Positions 8,961-15,310 of a stretch of 15,694 nt of DNA are shown piece by piece. The notes under the pieces are model-generated. The model did no database searches. It was not told the origin of the DNA and saw nothing but the letters and a program-made list of their open reading frames with translations. Made by a program: the position numbers and the translations under genes. The stretch is from positions 75,508 to 91,201 of the forward strand of contig QZLH01000432.1 of NCBI GenBank assembly GCA_003833135.1, read 5' to 3'. Each line of letters begins with the position of its first letter. Position 1 is the stretch's first letter. Source of the stretch: Oehlia diaphana. Taxonomy: Eukaryota; Glomeromycota; Glomeromycetes; Glomerales; Glomeraceae.

Positions 8961-9241
8961 TAGAATATTAGTTAATGTTCTAATTTTTTAATATTTTTAT
9001 TTTTTACAAAATATTTTTTAATGTTTTATTTATATCTTCAATTAGAATGTTAGTTAATATTCTGATTTTTTTATTTTTTTTTGCTTTAAAAAAACATTTT
9101 TTAACATTTTTTTATATTTTTTGTATAGAAAATAAATTTTAGCGTAGATAATAATATTCTAGGTAAAGTTTTGAAAAAAATTTGAAACTTTATAAAAAAA
9201 TATTTTTAATGTTTTTTTTATACTTTTATATAGAAAATCAG
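8945..9241 (+). repeat. Diverged direct repeats in T-rich DNA
   Basis: ATTAGAATATTAGTTAATGT (about 8959) recurs as ATTAGAATGTTAGTTAATAT (about 9041), period about 80 bp, each followed by TCTAATTTTTT or TCTGATTTTTT. Further on, a TTTAACATTTTTTTATA...TATAGAAAAT block (about 9098-9133) recurs at about 9206-9238. The ATTTTTTAATGTTT words echo those in the tandem array at 13613-14210. No coding frame. Confidence 0.6.
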
Positions 9242-9498
9242 TTCCAGCCAGTGTCTAAAATTAATTTGCAAAACTTGCAAGTCATATGTGATTTTTTTCT
9301 GCCAATAAAATTAAATATGCATGTGCAGATTTCACAGGCAATTTTTAGAAATTTCTGCAAATTTCTACAAGTTAATTTGGTTATGTACAAGTTCCGCATA
9401 TTAAATTTTTGATATATATGTGGATTTATTTTTGTATAATCAAATATATTATTAATCATATTTATTTAATTTTTTATCACATTTTTATTATTAATTTT
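9242..9498. other. GCAAA/TTTGC-word stretch, no gene
   Basis: Words such as TTTGCAAAACTTGCAA (about 9267-9282) and TTTCTGCAAATTTCTACAAG (about 9351-9370) recur in both orientations, and GCAGATTT faces AAATTTCTGC. This symmetry produces frames of about 75 codons on both strands, which I take as incidental. It is probably a relic of an inverted-repeat element. Confidence 0.4.
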
Positions 9499-9520
9499 TC
9501 TTTGTTCTTTTTTTTTTCTT
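9499..9520 (+). promoter_or_regulatory. Pyrimidine tract just upstream of an ATG
   Basis: A T-rich run with scattered C (TTTCTTTGTTC then T10 and CTTC) ends 12 bases before the ATG at 9533. Similar pyrimidine tracts precede the first ATGs at 11335 and 14776, so this may be a start-site or core promoter feature of these genes. Confidence 0.35.
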
Positions 9521-9532
9521 CAAAAAGTTATA

Positions 9533-10197
9533 ATGAATAAGTATTTAACTTCAGCAAGTAGTTCATCTTTGGTATTACCTTTTGCATAGAAATAGAAAGA
9601 AATTTTACAACAGAACAATAAAAGTCTTACTAAAAAAGTATATAAAGGAAAAACAACTAAAATAAACAAGCAACATACATAACTAGACTGAAATTCAAAA
9701 TGGCCATAAGAATATCTATGAGTTGCTCAGCGAATTAATTTTAATAATGAACCAAAAATGTATTGTATTTAGTGTATAAATTATAATAAAAATTTTAAAG
9801 ATGCATTTATTGTTGAAATAAAAAAATTCAAAAAAAATTATTTCAATAATCATTTATCTACTAAAGAATATCAAAAGGCAGTACTCAGATATGCTGTTTA
9901 GCTATCAATCAAATGGATCTTATAATTGGATTTATAATTCAGACAAATGTTGATAAGTTAGATATTATTGCAAATATACGGTATATTTATCTATATGCCA
10001 AAAAGCATTTTGCAATTGACACATTTTCTAATTTAATTGAATTAATGGATATTCAAAAAAAATATGACTGAATTAGTATTTGATCAACCTCCAATTACGC
10101 TTTTAATACCATCTTTTGGTCTAAAAAAAAATTAATTGTATCTGATAATTTAAGTAATCAAAATATCAAACAAATTATAGCACATATAAAAATCTAA
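9533..10197 (+). pseudogene. Zinc-finger (BED/TTF-like, hAT-associated) pseudogene
   Basis: The frame opens at ATG 9533 (MNKYLTSASSSS) and continues through KWP-EY-VAQRINFNNEPKMY into a C-x2-C pair (TGT at 9764 and 9773). NNHLSTKEYQKAV follows, with His at 9851 and, where a second His is expected, Tyr at 9869 (CAT to TAT would explain it). This C-x2-C...H-x5-H layout is that of the BED/TTF or C17orf113-like zinc fingers of hAT-type transposases and derived proteins. In-frame stops include TAA 9707, TGA 9719 and TAG 9770; the last two sit where Trp is usual. The frame changes near 9900-9910 (then TNVDKLDIIANIRYIYLYAK in frame 1), again near 10060 (TELVFDQPPITLL), and once more near 10128, ending at TAA 10195. 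No intact catalytic domain is present. Family call by recollection. Confidence 0.65.
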
Positions 10198-10224
10198 TGA
10201 TGGGTGCTGAATAAAGCTCTGAAC

Positions 10225-10340
10225 AGTTTGGATTAAATCTAAGAACTGATCTGAAACTGGCTCAAAATTCGGTTCAATTCAGTTTGGATATTAGAACTGA
10301 AAAACTGGCAGTTCAGTTCAATTTAATCTGATTTATAAAA
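10225..10340. repeat. GTTCAG/CTGAAC-word degenerate repeat
   Basis: Words AACTGATCTGAAACTGG, GGTTCAATTCAGTTTGG, AACTGAAAAACTGGCAG and TTCAGTTCAATTTAATCTG recur in both orientations, giving multiple weak hairpins. This is word-repeat DNA with no coding frame. Confidence 0.55.
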
Positions 10341-10397
10341 AAAATGTGAAAAATTAAATAACTGGAGATTTAGTAATCATACAAAGTTGAGCCATAT

Positions 10398-10582
10398 ATC
10401 ATTGGATTCCTTGTAATAAGATGCATCGAATGGTAGTAAGATTGTGTCTCTAACATCAATAGATCACAAGTTAGATCACATCAAATGTTTTATAAAAAAT
10501 TAGCATTAGAAAGCTATCTATCGATGCTAAAGACATGATCTTACTACCATTCAATACGTCTTGGTAAGACGAATCCAATGAA
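10398..10582. repeat. Hairpin element 1 of a shared-core pair
   Basis: The left arm 10398-10464 and right arm 10516-10582 are inverted copies with scattered mismatches. The ends read ATCATTGGATTC and GAATCCAATGAA. The core in both arms is GAATGGTAGTAAGATnnTGT followed by CT.TAACATC.ATAGAT or its variant. The loop is about 51 bp. The same core forms the inner part of the next hairpin. Non-coding, MITE-like. Confidence 0.75.
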
Positions 10583-10609
10583 TATTAATTTGTCCATATA
10601 TAATCACTG

Positions 10610-11022
10610 GATGGTGAATAATATCAAATTTCACATTTTTAAAAATTTTTGAGCGTTAAAAAATTAAAATGCCAATACATGCATTTATTTGTTGTACAAT
10701 TGTTGTATAAAGACAAATTAGAACTTATTAAATTTGTCTTACTGAGACAAGTTGAATGGTAGTAAGATCATGTCTTTAGCATTGATAGATTGCAAGTTAA
10801 CTGATGTTAAATAATTTTAATGAATTAGTATTAAACAACTATCTATCGATGCTAAAAATATGATCTTACTACCATTCAACTCACCTCAGTAAGACAAATC
10901 CAATAAGCCTTAATTCATCTTTGTATAACTATTAGATGACGAATAAATTCATGTATTGGCATTTTAATTTTTTAACGCTCAAAAATTTTTAAAAAATGTG
11001 AAATTTAATATTATTCACCATC
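10610..11022. mobile_element. 413-bp foldback element with about 185-bp arms
   Basis: The left arm 10610-10792 begins GATGGTGAATAATAT, and the right arm 10836-11022 ends ATATTATTCACCATC or close to it. Shared inner blocks are AAATTTTTGAGCGTTAAAAA, AAATTAAAATGCCAATACAT, ATTTGTCTTACTGAG and GAATGGTAGTAAGATCAT; the loop is only about 43 bp. Arm identity is high on the outside and a little lower in the middle. It abuts hairpin 1 and shares its core. No reading frame. I infer a non-autonomous foldback transposon; the target duplication was not resolved. Confidence 0.8.
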
Positions 11023-11240
11023 ATCATGATGTTAGTCAAAATAATTTATTAATATTTGTTATTAATGCTTATTAAATATAAGATATATTAGTAAAATGCA
11101 TTTAAGTATTTACTTAAAGAAAATTTATAAATGTACACGTAGTGTGTAGATACGTACCACATGATATATGTTCATGTCACGATAAATATAGCTGCTGCGC
11201 CAATAGTGATACATTTATTTACATCATACGATTGAATTAT

Positions 11241-11248
11241 TTACGTCA
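11241..11248 (+). promoter_or_regulatory. ATF/CREB-type site TTACGTCA
   Basis: TTACGTCA is the canonical half-symmetric bZIP (CRE/ATF) site. It lies about 87 bp before the ATG at 11335 and before a pyrimidine tract, in a locally less AT-rich block, a plausible promoter position. Chance occurrence cannot be excluded. Confidence 0.35.
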
Positions 11249-11277
11249 TAGTCATAAGGTCCTATTGTTAAAATTAC

Positions 11278-11322
11278 AATTGTTCCTACTTCCTTTCTCT
11301 CTTGCTTTCTATCTAACCTTTT
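11278..11322 (+). promoter_or_regulatory. CT-rich core-promoter-like tract
   Basis: A continuous pyrimidine-rich run (words TTCCTACTTCCTTTCTCTC and TTGCTTTCTATC) ends about 13 bases before ATG 11335. Fungal genes often carry such CT blocks near their transcription start. Confidence 0.45.
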
Positions 11323-11409
11323 GGTATAATCAAGATGAATAAAACAGAATAAGAAAATGTTAGTTATGGTGAACAATATGATGCTTCGCTTTCAATGATA
11401 ACTTATATA

Positions 11410-11535
11410 ATTTTCTTCTGTTGTATATCGTTATATTTTCTCTATCTTCTATTACATGTTCTTTCTTTCCTTCATTATATATGTTTTCTCTATCTTTGTT
11501 GTATATGTTTCTTCTATCTTATTTGTTATTAATCA
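11410..11535 (+). repeat. Degenerate 24-bp-class pyrimidine-rich tandem repeat
   Basis: Units of the form TTGTATATGTTTTCTCTATC, with variants such as TTACATGTTCTTTCTTTCC, recur four to five times with variable length of about 23-29 bp. They lie inside the putative intron of the 11335 gene and may supply its polypyrimidine tract. Confidence 0.55.
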
Positions 11536-11573
11536 TCTAATTAAAGAATCTGCCTAACAGCTTAATGAAACGA

Positions 11574-11663
11574 ACTCAAATTTATTTATTAATAATGTAA
11601 TGAACCCAAAATCATTCGTTGATAATGATATGGACCCGAAATCATTTATTGATAACAAAACGG
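11574..11663 (+). repeat. Three in-frame 30-bp repeats
   Basis: Units start at 11574, 11604 and 11634 and share ACCCAAAATCATT...TTGATAA (the first unit is more diverged: ACTCAAATTTATT). They encode ten-residue repeats ending SFVDN, SFIDN or NLFINN. The 30-nt period preserves frame, and the changes leave the peptide similar, which favours past coding constraint. Confidence 0.7.
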
Positions 11664-11835
11664 ATGAGTCTGATAGACCAGATGAGCCATCCGATTCTTT
11701 GGAATTAACCTCTGCCGGTCTGCTGGGCTTATCTTTACCGACTGGAAAAACTTCAAAAGTTGGTTATATAGGTTTGCGTCAAAAGAGGGTTTCAGTTATA
11801 AAATCAGAATAAGCGAAACTATTCAAGGTGTAATG

Positions 11836-12114
11836 CACTGGTAAAAAAATGATTTATCCTACACATATCTTACACATATCGGATACTCAAAATGTAGAAA
11901 ATCATACACAAATAATACACATATCATACACATATCGGGTATTAATATATATATCATACATATATCAGATACCTGATAGGTATACAATATATATAAGTAC
12001 CCAATATGTGTATGATATGTGTATTATTTGTGTATGATTTTCTACATTTTGAATACCCGATATGTGTAAGATATGTGTAGGATATGTGTAGAATAGACCA
12101 TTTTTTTACCAGTG
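11836..12114. mobile_element. 279-bp near-palindromic element with CACTG ends
   Basis: The ends are CACTGGTAAAAAAATG (11836) and its exact complement CATTTTTTTACCAGTG (to 12114). Both arms continue as inverted copies almost to the centre near 11970-11980, including AAAATGTAGAAAATCATACA and repeated TACACATATC decamers. The right arm carries one more decamer than the left. CACTG/CACTA termini are typical of EnSpm/CACTA elements, whose target duplications are 3 bp; the flanks here (ATG and ATA) match only partly. It has no coding capacity. Frames within it are by-products of the repeat. Confidence 0.8.
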
Positions 12115-12118
12115 ATAA

Positions 12119-12800
12119 TAACTCTGTCAATTTTAATGCTAGAAAGAAGATCTTACCACCATTAGAATTATTTCATCAAGACAAATCGAATGGTGGTAAA
12201 TTTAATCAAATCCAATTACTAGATCATGCTTCAACGCCAAAAATTAATAGTAAATTAACTTTATCAATATTAATGCTATAGAAATGAAACATATATCATT
12301 AGATTCCATTTTATAATGAAACGAATTGAATGATGGTATACATGAAGTCAAAATTAAAGACCAAAAGTAGAAATATTTTGACTTGGGAAGGTCAAAAGTT
12401 GAAATTAAAGTCAAAATGGTCAAAATTACATCATAGTCATGTGATTTTTATAATTATAATTTAATATAAAATTTTAAATATGAATAACTCTGTCAATATT
12501 GATGCTACAATACAAAATATATATCATTAGAATCCTCTCAATAAACTGAATCCAACCATGTAAAGATCATAAAAATTGAATTACTGGATGCGGAGTTTGT
12601 TACTTTGAATTTTAATATTATTATTTACTATAAAATCACATGACTTTAACGCAATTTTGACCATTTCAACTTTTGGAGAGGCTCAATTCAAATTATTTCA
12701 ACTATTTTGACTATTTTGAAGGTTGAAATTAACCAATTTTGGTTTCATGTATAAATGATAGTAAAGTCATCAAAATTGGATCACTAGATCATGAGATATT
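12119..12800. repeat. Dispersed repeat unit, three to four diverged copies
   Basis: Copies begin TAACTCTGTCAATTTTAATG at 12119, TAACTTTATCAATATTAATG at 12256 and TAACTCTGTCAATATTGATG at 12485. Each has a middle like ATATATCATTAGATTCC and a tail like ATCAAAATTGAATTACTGGA. A fourth copy of the tail only (TCAAAATTGGATCACTAGAT) is at about 12769. In copy 1, TTACCACCATT (12153-12163) and AATGGTGGTAA (12189-12199) are a perfect inverted repeat and echo the GGTAGTAAGATC core of the hairpins at 10398-11022. No coding sequence. Confidence 0.65.
12388..12682. mobile_element. Inverted-repeat element rich in TGGTCAAAATT words
   Basis: AAATGGTCAAAATTACATC followed by ATAGTCATGTGATTTTTATA (about 12414-12452) faces, in inverted order, TATAAAATCACATGACTTTA followed by ACGCAATTTTGACCATTT (about 12629-12666). 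Outer AAAAGTTGAAAT / ATTTCAACTTTT extends the match with an insertion of about 11 bp on the left. The interior contains copy 3 of the repeat unit at 12485. A non-autonomous element that captured, or was inserted around, that repeat fits. Ends are not defined to the base. Confidence 0.6.
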
Positions 12801-13040
12801 CACTATTTTACACTATTATGTAAATTTTAGAATTTCAGAGTATGTAATTAATTTCATAATATGTAATTAATTATGTAATATATAATTACGTATTTAATTA
12901 TGATTTTGGAATTTTAGATTTCAGATTTGCCAATTGAATTTCAGAAATAACTATAGTATTAACATGATATGTTATAATGTATTATTTAATTTATTAAATT
13001 TAATACTAAACCTTACTACTGAAAACTCTTTCTTTTTGTT
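12801..13040. other. AT-rich DNA, no gene seen
   Basis: TATGTAATTAAT words repeat around 12840-12900, and TTTTGGAATTTTAGATTTCAG-like sequence follows. Nothing coding was recognised. Confidence 0.45.
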
Positions 13041-13045
13041 ACTAT

Positions 13046-13107
13046 AAATAGGTAGAAAGAGTAGCAATAGCTCTCCCATATAGACACTTTATAGCCTCTA
13101 CCTATTT
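13046..13107. repeat. 11-bp inverted repeat next to a TATAAATA word
   Basis: AAATAGGTAGA (13046-13056) and TCTACCTATTT (13097-13107) are exact inverse copies with a 40-bp GC-richer loop. The flanks add weaker pairing (AACTCTTTCTT outside against AAAAGAGAAG). TATAAATA at 13043-13050 overlaps the left arm. It may be a small foldback element; a promoter is also possible because of the TATA word, but no gene starts close by. Confidence 0.5.
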
Positions 13108-13134
13108 ACAGAAAAGAGAAGTATTAATTAATAA

Positions 13135-13151
13135 ATATATATATATATATA
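13135..13151. repeat. (AT)n microsatellite
   Basis: About eight uninterrupted AT dinucleotides, followed by AAACATATATATACAT. Confidence 0.85.
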
Positions 13152-13301
13152 AACATATATATACATCTATTTAAAATTAAAATAAAAAAAAAAATTTTGG
13201 GATGAGGAAAAATTCCTATTTATATAAAGTATATATTGTGTATTATATAATATTACTTAATAATTACTGCAGCTTCAGTTGCGATATAATAAAAAAAAAT
13301 C

Positions 13302-13323
13302 AAGCTTTTTTTAACAAAAGCTT
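13302..13323. repeat. Short hairpin AAGCTTTT / AAAAGCTT
   Basis: Perfect 8-bp arms surround a 6-base spacer, and the arm is followed by AATTTTTTTTTTTT. In form it resembles a stem plus U-run, but eukaryotic Pol II does not use this as a terminator and no Pol III gene is evident. Confidence 0.45.
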
Positions 13324-13335
13324 AATTTTTTTTTT

Positions 13336-13596
13336 TACAGCTTTTACTTCTTTTTTTCGCTTTTTTATTTCACCCTTTTTCTTTTTCTTTCTTTTATCTT
13401 TCCTTTTTCTCTTTCTTTCAACTTTCCTTTCCTCTTACTTTCACCTTTTCCTTTCCTCTTACTTTCACCTTTCCCTTCCTTCTTTCTTTCACTTTCACCT
13501 TCCCTCTTTTTTTTCTCTTTACCCTTTCCTCTTCTTTTACCCTTTTCCCTTCCCTTTTTTTCTTTTTCCATTTTCTTTTTTCTTTCTAGAACTGCC
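13336..13596 (+). repeat. Polypyrimidine tract with 24-bp tandem units
   Basis: About 260 bp are almost pure C/T on the + strand. Within it, CCTTTCCTCTTACTTTCACC recurs at 13426 and 13450 (24-bp period), with looser copies on both sides. The frames it makes (Phe/Leu/Ser-rich on +, Lys/Glu/Arg-rich on -) are composition artefacts. Pure homopyrimidine blocks can form triplex (H-DNA) and may act as CT-type promoter DNA. It directly adjoins the tandem array at 13613, and a purine tract of similar wording closes the other side. Confidence 0.75.
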
Positions 13597-13612
13597 TTTC
13601 AGAAAAACAATG

Positions 13613-14210
13613 GTAAGTTTTAAAGCGAAACACTTCAAAAATTTTTTAATTTTTTTTTTTAATTCTTTGTAGTAAAAAAATGTTTCTAACATTTCTTTTC
13701 TTTTTTTTTATAAGATTTTCTATGTTTTGTCTTGAAAAACAAATAATAGTAAATTTTGAAGCATTTATTTTAAAACTTAATAATTATTTTTTTATTTTTA
13801 GGAAATGTTTCTAACACTTCCTATACTTTCTTTTTTTTAAATCTTGATATTCGATTTTGGAAATTTAGAAAATTAAGGTAAATTTCGAAGCAAGTTCACT
13901 TTGAAATATTTTTTTAAATTTCTTTTAGAAAATATTTTTAATGTTTCTTTTTTTTTGTGTAGGTTTTTCAGTATTTGCCTTTAGGAAGCAAAGAACTGAA
14001 AGAGTAAGTTTTAAAGCGTTTCACTTCAAAACTTTTTAAAAAAATAAATTTTTTTAATTTTTTTTGTAAGGAAACATTTTTAACGTTTTCTATTTTTTTT
14101 GTAGTTTTTTCTATATTTTGATTTTGAAAGGTGAATTGGTAAGTTTCGAAGCATGTTGTTATGCACTTTAAAACTTTTTAAAAAAATTGTAGAAATGCTG
14201 GACGAAATTA
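13613..14210 (+). repeat. Five-unit tandem array, about 130 bp, with splice-like borders
   Basis: Units begin GTAAGTTTTAAAGC (13613), GTAAATTTTGAAGC (13749), GTAAATTTCGAAGC (13878), GTAAGTTTTAAAGC (14004) and GTAAGTTTCGAAGC (14139), at spacings of 136, 129, 126 and 135 bp. Each continues CACTTCAAAAC or similar, a T-rich run, then usually TGTAG/TTTAG. A GAAACATTTTTAACGTTTTC-type imperfect hairpin follows, then a second T-rich run with TAG, and a short exon-like piece (CTATATTTTGATTTTGAAAG) before the next GTAAG. So every unit has a near-consensus 5' splice site and one or two acceptor-like ends, plus two potential stems. No long frame runs through the exon-like pieces. It may be a duplicated exon/intron cassette or a non-coding transcript. 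Confidence 0.75.
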
Positions 14211-14315
14211 TGACCAGACTTTGAAAGGTAATAAGAGAAAGAGAATTAGAGGAGTTTTTCATTTTTTTTATTTATATTTAATTTATTAAATTTTTATTTC
14301 TTTTTCTATTTTTCT

Positions 14316-14490
14316 TTAAAGGAAAGAAAAAAATAAAAAGGAAAGGGTAAAATGTAAAGAAAAGGGTAAAACAAAAAAGAAAGAGTAAATAAAAGGAAAA
14401 CAAAAAATGAAAAGAGAAAAGAAAAATGAAAGGAAAAAAGGGTAAAATGAAAGTAAAAATGAACGAAAAAAGGAGAAAACAAAAAGAAAT
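14316..14490 (+). repeat. Polypurine tract, inverted counterpart of 13336-13596
   Basis: About 170 bp are nearly pure A/G, with repeated AAAGGGTAAAA, AAAGAAAAGGGTAAAA and GGAAAACAAAAA words. Their reverse complement (TTTTACCCTTTTCTTT) matches wording of the pyrimidine tract. The two tracts thus enclose the tandem array as a loose inverted pair. Minus-strand Phe-rich frames here are not coding. Confidence 0.7.
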
Positions 14491-14685
14491 ATTTTGAAGA
14501 TATACTTCAAAATATTATTTATTATTTTTTTTTTTAACAAAATATTTTATATTGAGAAAATTTAGATTTTGTGTAAGTGTATATTATGCACCTTGTATAA
14601 TTTTTTTTTGTACGTATATGACACTAAAATACAATTAAACTTTTTTAAACTATTTTAAACTATTTTAATTTATATTGATCTTTCT

Positions 14686-14766
14686 TTCTTACGCTCTTCA
14701 TTCTTTCCCTTTTTTTTTCTCACGACACTCTTCACTTTTTTCCTTTTTTCTTTTTTTTCTTTATTT
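14686..14766 (+). promoter_or_regulatory. CT-rich promoter-like tract before ATG 14776
   Basis: A C/T-dominated stretch (words TTTCTTTCTTACGCTCTTC, TTCTTTCCC, CACTCTTCAC) ends about 10 bases before the ATG, in the same position as the tract before ATG 11335. Confidence 0.45.
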
Positions 14767-14775
14767 TTTAAACAA

Positions 14776-15036
14776 ATGAGCGATACTGAGTCCATGTCTA
14801 ATGATAATTCTAATAATGAACTTTTCACACTTTTCACTGAAGAATTTCTTGAAAACATTTCTGAAGACAGTGACTCAAGTGACAATAAAAATAACGAAAA
14901 TTATTTTAATAATACTTCATATAATACAGAATTGAACTTAACATTAAGATTAGAAGTTGGGTTAATATTTCTTACCTGAAAAGCTGCATTTGAATTTATT
15001 GTTAAATTAGAAATGTGGCACAGTAATTTTATGTAG
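14776..15036 (+). pseudogene. Truncated 5' end of a FAR1/MULE-like gene
   Basis: ATG 14776 follows a CT tract and AAACAA. The first 47 residues are acidic and Ser/Asn/Asp-rich (MSDTESMSNDNSNNE, then FTEEFLENISEDSDSSD), a typical disordered leader. LRLEVGLIFLT is followed by TGA (14977-14979) and then KAAFEFIVKLEMWHSNFM before TAG 15034. A (L)xVGxxFxTWxxAFxxI pattern is what I expect at the start of FAR1-type zinc-binding or MULE transposase N-terminal domains, so the TGA sits where Trp (TGG) is usual. After 15036 the sequence becomes simple repeat, so the DNA-binding and catalytic parts are absent. If the stop is real in life, a 67-residue product is possible. Family call is inference from a short match. 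Confidence 0.5.
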
Positions 15037-15260
15037 ATCATTTTGTAAATCATTTTGTAGATCCTTTGATTTTTTCGATTTTCTTGATTTTCTTGATTTT
15101 CTTGATAAATTTGATAAATCTGATAAATTTGATTTATTTATTTTATTAATTTTATTTATTTTATTTATTATATTTTATTTATTTATTATATTTATTTTAT
15201 TTTATTTATTTATTATATTTGTTTTATTTATTTTATTAAATATTCTTAATTTTATTTTAT
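15037..15260 (+). repeat. Nested short tandem repeats
   Basis: In order: GATCATTTTGTA / AATCATTTTGTA (two units), then TTTTCTTGA (three units, 9 bp), then TTTGATAAA/TCTGATAAA (three units, 9 bp), then TTTATTTTA/TTTATTA-type 5-9 bp repeats to about 15260. The successive families grade into one another, as if each arose by slippage from the last. No coding sequence. Confidence 0.75.
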
Positions 15261-15310
15261 TATAAATAGTGTTAGGATTTTATCAAGTTGAAGAGTTAGG
15301 GGTATGCCAG

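Larger units (their letters stand above)
11335..11812 (+). pseudogene. Short acidic repeat-bearing gene, probably broken; unknown function
   Basis: ATG 11335 opens MNKTE, then TAA (11350), then ENVSYGEQYDASLS. Downstream, a second frame begins after an acceptor-like CTAACAG (to 11560) and reads LNETNSNLFINNV into two clear ten-residue repeats (NPKSFVDND, DPKSFIDNK). An acidic segment DESDRPDEPSDSLE follows, then SAGLLGLSLPTGKTSKVGYI, ending at TAA 11810-11812. A phase-0 intron 11359 (GTTAGT) to 11560 would join them, but the TAA at 11350 breaks exon 1; CAA to TAA would explain it. Alternatively translation starts at ATG 11600, giving a 70-residue product. The second part has the highest local GC in this half of the window, so coding history is likely. 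Function not recognised. A CACTG-ended element lies 23 bp after the stop. Confidence 0.45.

Noticed and set aside
9182..9459. Overlapping 73-76 codon frames on both strands
   Set aside because: Both arise from the same GCAAA/TTTGC symmetric word DNA, and neither shows a domain or start context.
11142..11342. 66-codon + frame with several Cys (MCRYVPHDICSCHDKYSCC)
   Set aside because: The Cys cluster is eye-catching, but the frame overlaps the promoter-like block and CT tract upstream of ATG 11335, and the rest is Leu/Phe from pyrimidines. There is no secretion signal at its start.
11849..12281. Two + frames of 62 and 65 codons
   Set aside because: The first lies wholly inside the CACTG palindrome and the second spans its right end and a dispersed repeat. 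Both are repeat by-products.
13302..13335. Hairpin followed by T run as an intrinsic terminator
   Set aside because: The genome context is eukaryotic and there is no Pol III gene upstream, so a bacterial-type terminator is not meaningful.
13202..13672. 156-codon + frame and the 68-codon Lys/Glu-rich minus frame
   Set aside because: They are translations of a homopyrimidine/homopurine tract. Stop codons are simply rare in such composition.
14316..14540. 74-codon minus frame, Phe/Leu-rich, membrane-like
   Set aside because: Composition artefact of the purine tract, not a membrane protein.
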